The position numbers and the translations under genes were made by a program. Shown one piece after another: positions 45,013 to 55,754 of a stretch of DNA of 64,000 nt. Numbering within the stretch: the first letter of the stretch is position 1; every line of letters starts with the position of its first letter. The stretch is from NCBI GenBank assembly GCA_011800155.1, contig CM022376.1, positions 744,001 through 808,000 on the forward strand, in the 5' to 3' direction. Below the pieces are notes generated by a model. That model did not search any database, was not told where the DNA came from, and saw only the letters and a program-made list of their open reading frames with translations. The stretch comes from Flammulina velutipes (lineage: Eukaryota > Basidiomycota > Agaricomycetes > Agaricales > Physalacriaceae).

Positions 45013-47238
45013 CTACATAAGGTCAGCACGGCGGAGATGGTCGCGTAGGATCGATTCCTCGACTGAGGGGCAAGGTCAGTACGTAGGCAGGCAGGCAGGC
45101 AAACTAACGTACCAGCTGCGAGCGTAACTGCCGTTTGGTGGTGATCCTGATGAACGAGGCGGGGTCATTGTTAATTAACGCGGATTGGAGAAGGAACAGA
45201 ACGCACAATGACAGTGGTTAGATGGGCATAAAACGGCCGATGCACCGGGGAATTCGTCCGCGCGATGTCCCTAAAGTGGTGTTGGAAATCTATGGAAGAG
45301 GGAGGTTATTCGAGGAGGGACTTGGTAGGAGAAAACATACATTTCGTAGCAGTTGCCCGGTCATTTGGTCGGTCGCCGAAGCTGGGTACATAATCCCGAA
45401 TCTTAACACCTCGCTTGAGTTTCGCGTCGAGAAGATCACACTTGTTGAGGAACAGGATGATCTATTGAGCGTGATGTAAGTTATCGCGTTTGGAAGGAGA
45501 TGAAATCAGTGGTGTTACTTACCTGCGTGTGCTTGAGAAGCTCGCATGAGCAGATGGACTTCCAGAGGTAATAACTATCCTCAAGGCGGTTTACATGGCG
45601 ATCTTGGAGATAAAATGAGTCGGGGATAATACGAGATGGAACACGCTACCTTCTGCCAACTTTTCATCAAAGCAAGAAACTGTAAAATGTGTGAAAAACG
45701 GTCACGAGACGAGGTCTAGAAGCGTACTAGGGCTTTATTTTGAGGTTAGCTACCAATTGAACATAGGATTTAACCGGAGGTACTCACGCAAGGAAGATAA
45801 TAGCGTCGACTGAATGAAGGGGAGGTTGTTCATCAGCCGCCTTTCGGTATTACGACAAGATGAAAGCTCACCATCGTCGAAGTATGGGTACCACGCTGGT
45901 CGCTGAAAGGGAGGGGTTGCCGTCAGCCAACTAGCGTGAGTGCGGAAATTGGAGGGGGCATACACTGCTGCGCGTTCCACCAACATCATACAATCTCCAC
46001 TCCCGGCCAACTGTTCGTCCTGACAGCATCAAGAATGAAAACAGCTATCTCTGTTAGAGATGGAGACGCACCGTGATCGAAGATGAATCGATACTCCTGT
46101 ACTCCGAGTGTCCGTAAGCGAGACCTGAGGATATCATCGTCTGTCGGGGAGTAAGAACGAGTGGCGATACGGTCGGCGTCGTCTAAGAAGCTGTAAAATG
46201 AAATGTAAGCCATTTTGGAGAAGGGATATTGGCGCAACGTACAATCCAGGTGAATCCTCGATGCGGGACTTGCGCCGTGAGAGCATCTCGCGCACGATGG
46301 GGTCCGTCCAGAGGGCTATCATGTCCTCCCTACACTCCGCAATGACGTCCAGAATGTCGTCTTCAGAGTCCTTCATGAGCTGCATCGACGGATTGGCCTC
46401 GACGGTTCGTCCTCGAACGGACTTGAGCTTATCAAAAGCCGACTTCCAGCCATTAGAAGCAATGATGGAGAACTCTGAGTGCTTGGAATGGATTCCTGCC
46501 ATCGCTTCGGTGACTTCGATGGCGGCGCTTCCGAGGGCGCGTTCGAGGTCTGACTGGATGCGTCGGAGGGGTCCAAGTCGAAGCTTCAGTAAACGATGCT
46601 TCTCCTTGAATTTGAGTGGTGAACCGCTGCGCCGTTTGATGTAGATGGTGTTGGCGCTGCTAGAGTCCTCCGACGATTCCTCGCTGCTGCTAGTGTCGGA
46701 ATGAGCGGGTTGAGCGGGCATGGCCATATGGGCGTTTAGGTCGTCCAGAATCATGTTGACATTGCGAACCAAGTTGAAGACAATGACTGAACGCCAGAGG
46801 AGGCGCTCTTCCCTCCATTCCCGTTTGGCGTAGGTTAGCTGGAAATCTGGATGATACAGGTGTCGGTAATTAGATCACGAGTTCATGGGGAGAGTACGCA
46901 CTCTTCAAGGTAGCCGTCTTTCCACTTTCACTTTGCCCTATTCACCACGAACAGTTAACATACGGAAAACATATAGCGGTGGACCGACCTAGTAGTAACA
47001 GCTTGACAGGCTTCTTCTTTCGCTCGACTTCGCGCTCCTTTCGAATCTGCTCGTCAATCTCATCGCTGTAAAATGAACCCCTATTTCAGTAAAGTCAGAC
47101 AGCCAAGAGACTTGCGACGCACCTTCTCCGTAGCTTTTCCCGCTCCTGCGCCTCCCTCACTGAACGCTCCTCTGACGTTTCATCGGCTGGTGGTGCAATG
47201 GCGCGAGTCAAAGGATCGTCCTCGAATGCACGGACCAT
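45013..47238 (-). CDS. Divergent G-protein alpha subunit-like GTPase
   Basis: 487 residues in 15 exons (47123-47238, 46989-47065, 46902-46937, 46243-46846, 46190-46072, 46019-45964, 45902-45872, 45809-45788, 45732-45728, 45679-45650, 45602-45523, 45461-45341, 45289-45207, 45146-45113, 45062-45013). G-alpha motifs: P-loop GQSESGKTAT; switch I RLRTLGV; switch II DVGGTR; FLAPISCFDEK; base-recognition FLNKCDLL; C-terminal YAHLTTVID. Odd points: the GTPase glutamine of DVGGQ is threonine; the N-terminus (MVRAFEDD) lacks the myristoylated glycine; a roughly 120-residue Ser/Glu-rich insertion follows the P-loop; one exon has only 5 nt. It belongs with the expanded G-alpha-like proteins of Agaricomycetes rather than with canonical pheromone or nutrient subunits. 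Probable slow or absent intrinsic GTP hydrolysis is inference. Confidence 0.85.
45085..45104. repeat. Short GGCA tandem repeat in an intron
   Basis: Four to five GGCA units within the last intron of the G-alpha-like gene. Confidence 0.7.
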
Positions 47239-48650
47239 TACGATTAGGAGGAGAGGGGAGGAAGCAAAGAAAGTACCGGGAACGTGAAACCTCCACGGCA
47301 CCTTTCATATTTGTTTCTCAAGAGGTGATCAATCAGTGTCATGAGAAGGCAGTTCATGCCTTCAGGTCCCATAGGGCGAGTCTTGCCACATGGGGCAAGC
47401 CAGAATGAAGGGTCGTCTTTTGCTTGAATTGCTTCCACTGTTCGTTGGTTTGTCGACGCGGATATCAGTGCAAATTCAATGCCTGTTTTTTCCTTTCCCA
47501 TGAGCAAAGATGGCAATCAGTGACCCAATCGCTCCGGAACCAACTGCAGATCAATGCGCAATAGATACCATGTTCGCGTTGCAGGAGGACGCAAATGATG
47601 AAGTAGAGTTGTTGCTTGATCTTCGGAATAGGTCCATCTGAGCTTGAAATGCTTTAGTGCAATTTCGTAGTATATGGTACAGTATTTGGCTTACGCTGAA
47701 CCGCCAGTCCCGGGGTCGTCAGTCCGCCCCGCCACCAAACACCTGTCGAAAAAAAATTCACTATCTAGTAGCTGGGCAAGGCTACGATCCTTCTAGAAGT
47801 GCATGCTCAGCCACCGTACCTACTTCAAGCCTTTGTAACTTAAAAATACTCTAGTGAGCCCCTACAGCTGAGAATGTCCGCTGCGTTGGTAGAATAGCCG
47901 ATTAACCACCCGCCCTGTCAGTAGCGCAGGCTGAGCGCGGGAGTAAGGATTCAGGAAGAGTATTCCAAATTACCGAACAGAACGGATTGAAGGTACTAGA
48001 GGCGCTCGGGGTGATGGAGTTAGTACCATACGGCGACTCTGAGTGCCCAGTTCGGGGTTTCGTAAACACCTGCTTGAAGTGGCCAAGAGTTGGGCCATGT
48101 CGGGCGCTATGGGTTAATGAGCCTAGAAGGTACAAATGAATGAATCAACGTCGCCATTTAATTGGGTGATATGGTTCACGGGAAACTACGCAGCAACTAG
48201 TCAGCCACGCCCCGCACGTCGTTGAGATGATGATGATTTACCTTGACATTGACAGCGGCCACGCACGCACTGATATTACATCCTCCCTCTGATGGTGGCG
48301 CGGTGGCGATGCTTTCAGAAAAGCACTGATCTCTGAAGACTGTTACCAGTGGCGTCAGTCGTAAATTGCACCGAAGTGGACAAATCTCACCGGAAGAGAA
48401 ATTTGACCGCGTCATAGTACATACCGAGGTCTACTTACTACACGCTCCCGACATTCCGCCATACGGTGAAGATAATACACCTGTAAAGAGTATTCAAAAC
48501 GAGCAAAAAGCGCCGGACAGGAGGTCAGTCCTCGTGAGAGCAGAGTAAGCAGACAGATTCTTTCCATTGTTTGCACTGATGTAGGTCAACCCTAGGTGTT
48601 CTGTGTATTCTCCATATGTTTGTAAGAAGTGCATTTAGGATATAGACCAC
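47239..48650. other. Intergenic, no gene recognised
   Basis: 1.4 kb between two minus-strand genes. Small minus-strand frames (47902-48135, 48197-48415) have no start or splice support. The latter contains two or three cysteines in a short peptide but no signal peptide. Confidence 0.4.
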
Positions 48651-50330
48651 TCAGCAATTGAACCAGAAGGTACAACCGCCGGAATCGGAACACTCCTGGA
48701 GCGTATAAGGGCCTTTTCCTGCGGCGTAGATCGCCACCTTGAAGAGGCGTGTCATCGAAGCCCCCTCCATAGCATCGAATCGAAGGGAGGAGATGCACGC
48801 CTGGAGTAAAACCCGCGCCTGGCGGGGAGAGCGGGGGTCAGAGGTCCCTTGGTATTCTTCGGAGCCAGGGATTGGGCCCAACTTCTCTACAGGATCCAGA
48901 GATACGACCTCGAGCTCTGGCCATATATCATACGGTAGCACTTCAAAAAGTTGACTCTGGAAGAAGAAGAATGATGAATATTAACACAGGCTTTGATTAA
49001 TTGGAAGAGGAATGAGGACATACAACGATACTGTTGTCGCCCTCTATATCATTCCATGCGACTCTCAGGCGCATTTCCTGGAGGAAGCTGCACGCTCTCA
49101 ATACCCGCAAGCTTCGAATGTCTAGACACCACCCGGATGGATAATCAGAGCCGACCTGGATCGACGTGAGGTGATGAGAAGGTACAATGACATCCCAAAA
49201 CCGGCGCGATTGTCGCTCAGACGTGCTTGAGCCATTGACAGGATCGAGATCAACCTCGTGAAGGTAGAAGCTGACCCGAAGTTGTGGTGCGGCGCGGCGA
49301 GTTGTCGGAGAGAGATAGTCTAAGAGGGCATCGCTCATCTGAACGTTGGTGAGGGATATAGAGTTGAGAGCGATGTTTTCCCTATAGAGCATTCTCCAGA
49401 CTCTATCGGGCATGGGTCCATCATGCTGGAATTCGCGGAGCGATGGAACGCAGCGTATAAGACTAACTGACTGCGGTGCCCAAGTGATGTTAACGAGGTG
49501 AAGCCGCGAGAGCAAGGGATAGGTCGTTTCTTGTGTAAAAAGATCGTTGAGGGTGGTGACAGTGGTCTCTCCCATGTTCACAATCGATAAGCCTTGAAGG
49601 TTCGGAGTGTTTGAGAGGACAGAGGCGAGCGTCGGGGCAGGATGATTGCCAGCATACAAAATGTGGGTTAGGTTGGGCAAAGGACGGAGCTGTGTCGTCG
49701 ATAGAGGGGGCGTGTAGCCAGAAAGATCAAGTTGCTGAACATAAGGATGGTTGAGCAATGTTGCTAGGGTGGCACCTGACGGGCACTGGACAGGATAGGA
49801 TCCGTGCCAACTGAATTTGTCCATGCGCGTCAGCTTGACATTGCATCCGTTCAAACAAGTCACGCACCGAACAATTCGCACGGCTGAGATCTTACTAACT
49901 GCGGCAGTAAGAGTGTCCGTCAATGGGTCCAAGAGTGTCACGGTGTCAGGCTTGTCACTCTTTTTTCTGAGAAACGAAAGGATTCGGTGGTTCTTCGTCG
50001 ACTCAGTGTCCTTCAAAGGAATGGCTACTGGCAGAGGGGGTGAAATCTTCACATAGCGAACGTGGCGGCCAAGGTCTCTTTTCCCGTATGCGATCTCTCG
50101 GATGAAATCAAGGCGCGCACTTTGCCTGCGTTCGGGAGCATTGAAGTCAACCAGCAAGTTTTCGAACAGAAACGGCACAGCTACGCTGTTGAAGACGGAA
50201 CACGCTAGGCGCACATCTTTAAGGTCACTTTTTCCCAGCTGGTCAGATTAGTTACATGAATGAAAGTCAGAAAAAGCTGTCTTACAGAGCAAAAAATCTG
50301 TTCCAACAGCTCATTTGGCAGGTCTGTCAT
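48651..50330 (-). CDS. F-box protein with leucine-rich C-terminus
   Basis: 521 residues from exons 50286-50330, 49024-50238, 48651-48956. The 45-nt first exon (MTDLPNELLEQIFCS) joins LGKSDLKDVRLACSVFNSVA to complete an F-box at the very N-terminus. Then come 400 residues with recurrent L-x-x-L-x-L spacing (LSTTQLRPLPNLTHIL, LQGLSIVNMGETTVTTL), consistent with degenerate leucine-rich repeats. Expected to be an SCF ubiquitin ligase adaptor; substrate unknown. The C-terminal exon ends in Cys-rich residues (CSDSGGCTFWFNC). Confidence 0.8.
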
Positions 50331-50747
50331 GGCTAGATTAACAGCTCTGAAAGTAGAAATCAAAGAGCGAGAACAACAGAGAGATGATGGTCAGTGGATG
50401 AGAACGCCATCAGTTCACTCTTTAAAATTGTTTGATCTTGTGGGTCCAAACTTCCGACCGGAACGTGGCGTCCCGAATGTACCCTCCATATGATTTAGTC
50501 ACAACGGAACAAAACAGACGAGAAAGACTTATTAGCTATCGTCATACGCCACCTAAACGATCAACAAGCGCGCGCCTAATGCTCTTCTATTCCAGCTCTA
50601 TCTCAATTCTAGCGCGCTCTGAGATTCTTTCATGCATCACATGCATGCAAACGAAGATTGCCTCAATACATTCAACCTTCCTTGCTATCAACTCAATGGT
50701 GCCGCTACACGGCACTGCAGCTGATTGGCTTCGAGGGGATAGACACA
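50331..50747. promoter_or_regulatory. Divergent intergenic region
   Basis: About 420 bp between the F-box and FtsJ-type gene starts. Contains short ATGCATG palindromes near 50640. No coding region supported. Confidence 0.45.
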
Positions 50748-51898
50748 ATGACCCCGGATATCACGCCACCCTCGTTGTCTTCTCTCTCTCCGACCACCAT
50801 GAGCGCCCCAATGCACTACGTAGATCCAACTCTGCATGAGCTCAAGCAGCTAAAGCAACGGGTACATCTATTCCATCACACTCCACTAAACCGCTCTGAT
50901 GTCTAACTCCGAGTCTAGGTGAGAAGCGACAAGATGATGAAGCGCCATATATCCGACCAGCAAGACCTCGCCGACAATGCTGGCGAGGACCTCACCGTTA
51001 CATGGTATAAGAAGTACATCAAGCTCTTCGGGCAGATAGACGATCATGTCAAGTACATTGTTCCCTTTCCCAAGCCAGGCCGCCAGTTCCGGTTCTTGGA
51101 CCTCGGGTATGTCCTTGGTGCTATACTTAATGCCCACCCAACACAAAGTAACCCTAAATAAGATGCTGCCCTGGGGGATTCTCCACCTACGTCTTGAAGA
51201 AGAACAAGCTGTCCACAGGCGTTGGCGTAGCCCTCGATCCCGCTCAAGGTGGTCATAAATACCTCATTGACCAACACCTTCGCGATCGTTACACCATCTT
51301 CTTCGCAGACATGACAAGGTTTAACCTTAGTCCTTTCCCTGTTCCTAACCCCTACCTGGCTCCTCTTCCCATCGAACTGGTCACACGCGAGTACGACCTC
51401 ATCATCCTCGATGGTCACCAGCTGCGCAACCAGAACGACGCAGGAGGACTCCTCGCGATATCCCAAATCATAATCGCCCTAATGACAACGAAGCCAGCAG
51501 GCTCTACCATCGTCATGAAGCTCAGTAACTCCGAGATCGCAGAAACGGCCCGTATCATGTTCGCTTTGGACATGCTCTCTTCTTCCCTCGTCGCGTTCAA
51601 ACCTTACCTTATGCATCGCGAGAAGGCCACCTTCTACGCTGTAGCTCGTGGAGTGGGCGGAGGGATAGAACGTCAAGGCTACCTCGTCCACTATCTCCAA
51701 CATTTCCAGGCGCTGTGGGAAATTTTGATGAGTAGGCCGAACCAGCAACGTCTTCTGCGACACGACCTAGACTTCATCGCAACAGACGAAGAGCTCGCTA
51801 GTTACGCTCCGCGGATGGATCTGCTTTGCGGAGAGGTGAGGGCTAGGCAGAGAGATGCTCTGAAGAGCAGATTTGAGGCATTGCACAACCCGCTTTGA
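50748..51898 (+). CDS. FtsJ/RrmJ-type SAM-dependent methyltransferase
   Basis: 345 residues from exons 50748-50861, 50919-51106, 51163-51898. The SAM-binding motif I is split by intron 2 and restored as FRFLDLGCCPGGFSTYVL, the FtsJ signature DLGxxPGGFS. Motif IV-like DLIILDGHQLRNQ and a later Lys (IVMKLS) fit the K-D-K-E tetrad of 2'-O-methyltransferases. Such proteins methylate ribose 2'-OH of RNA. The long N-terminal extension (residues 1-100) and the replacement of the usual acidic motif IV by LDGH suggest a fungal-specific branch whose RNA target is unknown. The acceptor of intron 2 is AAG (51162), which is less common but gives the exact motif. Predicted cytosolic or nuclear. Confidence 0.85.
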
Positions 51899-52172
51899 TT
51901 TCATGTAATGCACCTATTGTACACGTAGCCGTCCGCTTATTTATCGATTGGGTATTCGTACCTACACGAAACAAATATGAGGGAGGGAGTTCCAAACGAG
52001 AGAAACACTTACTGCGTCGTGTTGAACAAAACGTCTCTTGGAAGGGTATATGTGGGTGTGAGCACATTCACCTGATTCACCTGAGGGCCGCCTTCCGATC
52101 TTTGTACGCTCTGGACTACAAATGTAAGGTCCTGGTGAACGGGATGATTCATCATCAAGACGTGGGCGCATC
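51899..52172. other. 3' flank, no gene recognised
   Basis: 3' side of the methyltransferase gene; no supported coding region. Confidence 0.4.
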
Positions 52173-53000
52173 CTATGGTTTAAATGAGAAGGATACCGAG
52201 ATTATAATGATAAGCATTATGGTCTCAAGCACCATGAGCTGATCAAGTGTTGCTGCCCATGTCTTCCGTCGAGAAAAGTCCGCCTGGGAAACGGTAGGTG
52301 GCACTGGTGGAGGTGGTATCAGCACTCTCATATCCACGGACGATGAAGAGGAAGGGTCACTTTGGGGAAGACCTCTTGCCCGACATTGATCCAATGAGAC
52401 TATGGAAGATTGGTGCTTGAGCGACTTACACGTTTACAATCCAGCGGATAATACTTTTCAGAAGCACTTGAAGTTTCTCGGAGAGATTGTGATACAAGGC
52501 TGAAGAAGGAAGAGGAGATTCGCGGAAAACGGCCACCAACACTTGTAGCGGAGCCAATGTCGGTTTCCATCTCTTCAGTTGTGCAGATTCCTACGGGGAA
52601 GCGAAATTAGACGAGCCTATGGCTTTCCCATTATGGTCTGATTGCACTTGCGCTGATGAACATACCGTCGTATCTGTAGACCCACTTTCAAGATGTGAAC
52701 AATAATCTCAACGCAAAGAAAAAAACACGTGCGGTGTGACTTCCAAATCGTGCTTTTCCTTCGCGCGCATGCGTTCAAGAGTAGCCTTGGAGAGCGGCAT
52801 AGAGAAAGAGACTTTACGGTCCATTATGGCGTCCGATAGTTGACGTTCCTCCTGGGTTCGTGGCCATGAATGCATCCGAATAGAACGCGTAGTCCATTTC
52901 AAAGCCTTGGGCAATAAGCCCTAGAAGAATATCAGCATAACGATTGGCAAAGAATGAGCTTTACTGAACATGAATGATGAAAGTTTCTGTTAGATGGGTT
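52173..53000 (-). CDS. Hypothetical gene, exon structure unresolved
   Basis: Coding-like pieces: 52920-52720 (KALKWTTRSIRMHSWPRTQEE..., after a TTCTAG acceptor), 52590-52430 (after a CCCCGTAG acceptor, ending at a GTAAGT donor), and 52410-52173. Two different frames remain open through the middle exon and I cannot decide between them. One gives a hydrophilic Ser-rich protein with a hydrophobic C-terminal anchor (VLETIMLIIIISVSF). The other gives an amphipathic helix and ends soon after. No family recognised. Confidence 0.35.
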
Positions 53001-53228
53001 CGGCAATTTCCGGGATCAATACTGTCCTTACTGTTTGTCCATGTCAGCGCATATACTTGAATTTGGTTATACTTCCTCCAGTCTTGCTTTGACTATGTAA
53101 TCCAGCATATATACAACACCTCTGATTATGCTTTGGAATAGCGCTCTTGTCTCGCCATCTTATGACCGCCTCTGTGGACCTCATCATAAAGTACAGCCCC
53201 ACACCACTGCTCTTTCTTCTTCTCCATC

Positions 53229-54746
53229 ATGATAGACAGCAAATCACCTCTAGCAGACTCCATATTTGCCCATGCCTCGAACTATGCTCGAATTCAAGCT
53301 GCTCTCTCTGTATTACAACATATCCCATCAGCTCTGTCCCGGCAAACAAGCTATATCGCTAACCTCGAGGCAGAAATCACCGCAAAGACTGAGCTTATTG
53401 CTACACTGAGCGACAAAACGAAAAAGGAACGTGAGGACTACGAGCGGCTGCGCGACTCTACGGCCCTACGGCTAGCCTACAAACTCACCGGCAAGAAAGA
53501 CAAGTACGCAGAAAAGGCAGAAAAAGAGGAAAAGTACATCTTCTTCCGCAGGGCTGTAAACAACTAAACTATATCCGCAATAGGGAATATGTTGACGCTC
53601 TTCAACGCGAGATGGCAGAACGACAACGACTCGAAGAACTCCAGAGGGCTCTGGATCTTGCGAAGAAAGAGGTACGGTCTACTTATACTTTCTTATCCTG
53701 AGTGAATCGTCATCGGTGCCCCTGCCTCTAGCACGAGGATATACACATCAAGATGAACGAGTACGTATCCCTGAAAAGCGAGCTATGGGCATTATACGAT
53801 AGCGTGTTCGACGGTAGCCAAGGTATGTCTAACGAAATTATAGCAAAACCTAGCGACTAAGATCAGCCTATGTAGCTCCGCCACGCGATTCCGAGCTGCG
53901 AGCGGAAATAGCATCGGCGGAAAGAACGCACAAACATCTATCGAAGGAAGCCGTTAACGAGGCACAAATACTCAAGCTTCTTCAAGCGGCAGACACAAAG
54001 ATGGACCTATGTCGACAGAAAGTCCAGAAAACCATTGAGTTGTTCAATTGGGGTAAGCGAAATCCTTGTTTTCCTGCTCTGTCCTGAGATATTGTTAGAT
54101 ATCAATGGACGATCTCCGTACGTCCCAATATGCGCAGATTCACATCGACGGAATATCACTGAACCATTCGCAGAATGAGTGACCAAATGCAGCAGGATAA
54201 CCTGAAAGCTGCGGGGAAACTTGCTGATGAGGTCAAGCTGCTAGTGAAAGAGGCGCGAAGAGTGTGCCCAGACATCAAGGACATTGGTGACTTTTCTATC
54301 CCGCAGGGGTAAGCTCGCCATCGTTTCTCAGAGTGGTAATGAGTCTGCTAAACACTACAGGGGCATGCGGATGGAGTTACCCTACCATCTGCCAGTGTTC
54401 CAAGCAGCTTCTAAAGGTGCGCTCATATCTTCAGCTTCTTAGTTCTTTAATGCCTCGTCCTAACAATGGTACAGAAGCCGTAATAGCGTCAGGACAACAG
54501 GTGGACGCCGCGTATCACAAAGTACGTGTACATGAGCAGCATCCTGCATAAAATTCACCTGCGGCTTCGCAGCTCAAAGGGGAAGTAATATCTGCCACAC
54601 AGCGTGAGAAACGCTCAAGGCTGGACCTCGCAGAGGCAGCGGAGGTAGTGAACGAGTGTAGAACGAACCTGGACGTGTACCGGCAAGGCGTTTTCGACGC
54701 CGTGCTGTCTGCGGAAATTCCTCCGCCTCCTTCGTATAATAAATGA
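53229..54746 (+). CDS. Coiled-coil protein of an uncharacterised basidiomycete family
   Basis: 232 residues in nine exons: 53229-53533, 53584-53671, 53732-53822, 53876-54052, 54099-54117 (19 nt), 54174-54308, 54361-54416, 54475-54521, 54573-54746. The N-terminus (SIFAHASNYARIQAALSVLQHIPSALS) is followed by a long charged coiled coil (LEAEITAKTELIATL... LRDSTALRLAYKLTGKKDK). The middle and C-terminal parts continue as helices rich in Glu, Lys and Arg, and the end is Pro-rich (PPPPSYNK). All nine exons join in phase without a stop. The LRDST-x-R-LA-x-KLTGKK block is a recurrent signature in Agaricomycete proteins I have seen, with no known function. No membrane segment. Confidence 0.7.
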
Positions 54747-54905
54747 TCTGGGAAAATGTCGAGGTACTATAACGTAGATTGGGAATTCTAGAAAATGTCT
54801 TTCGAAATTTGCAAAGTGTGGCGTAATTCCACGTGATCCCTTCGGTCCGACTAGCGAAATCCACATTCATTTCTCGAGGAACCGTCATGGCATCCACAAG
54901 TCGCA

Positions 54906-55618
54906 ATGCAGGACGCACATATCGGTCCGTAAATACAACGTCGCGAGCACGTGAAGCTGATGTACTAACGCTGCGGACGTTCTAGTGGACATAGACGACA
55001 GTCTTTTGTAACGGCAGACCTTCCGGAGCTCGTGGAGGTTCGCGCACGACAGAGGACGTTTCATGGCGCCTACAGCAGAACGGCGCTAGGCAACATGGGT
55101 TACGCGTTGACAATCCTCAGGTTGTTTGACAGGAGATTCTATAAATGTAGGTCCGCCCCCTGAGTATTGTGTGGCGCGCTCTAACAGCGCTTCATCCAGT
55201 TGGCCTATTATTCGCACTGCTCTCTGGGTTTATCTTTGTTATTGCTCTGGCGCGGTCTCATAACTCGTACAACGACTTTGCCGACCAGGTCGAGATGAAT
55301 TCCGACCCTCCGACGCCACAAGCGGATAATGAGGGTGAAGGTGAAGGTGAAGGTGGGGGTGGGGGTGAAGGTGAAGGGTCGTGTGGGTCTGCGCTGCGGC
55401 GAGATCCTGAGAATGGTGCTGGGAACGGTGGGGGGTGCTCTCGTGAGAGGAGCGAATCATCACAAAGTTCGAACGTTAACATTATACGGACGAGGGGGCA
55501 AGAGAACACGCGCGTATTTGGGCGTCCGTTTATTACAGCTGGATGGGTGGTGCTCTCTGTCGCAGCTGCAGTAGCGGCAGTGGAGATTGGACTCCTGGTG
55601 TTGATATTTACTGTTTAA
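54906..55618 (+). CDS. DUF202 family membrane protein
   Basis: 204 residues from exons 54906-54928, 54986-55146, 55188-55618. Intron 1 contains the textbook branch site TACTAAC. Splicing yields VRARQRTFHGAYSRTALGNMG, matching the conserved ER/QRTF...RT-x-L DUF202 start, then three hydrophobic helices: ALTILRLF, PVGLLFALLSGFIFVIALARS, and WVVLSVAAAVAAVEIGLLVLIF. Between helices 2 and 3 lies a Gly/Glu repeat (GEGEGEGGGGGEGEG) that is absent from typical members. DUF202 proteins are small three-helix membrane proteins of yeast vacuole or bacterial inner membrane with no agreed function. The final frame runs to TAA at 55618. Confidence 0.75.
55330..55380 (+). repeat. GGTGAA/GGTGGG hexamer repeat in coding sequence
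   Basis: About seven to eight imperfect hexamer units encode the Glu-Gly repeat of the DUF202 protein; prone to length change. Confidence 0.8.
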
Positions 55619-55754
55619 ACACAACCCCCATAGAATCTAGACCCGTCAGGCTTAAGTACTTGCAGCCTTTTTGTTACATGCTCACGACATTCCGGTACTT
55701 GTAAAGACAGACGACGAGCACAATGATGGAAATTATTGAATCATATAATGTAGT

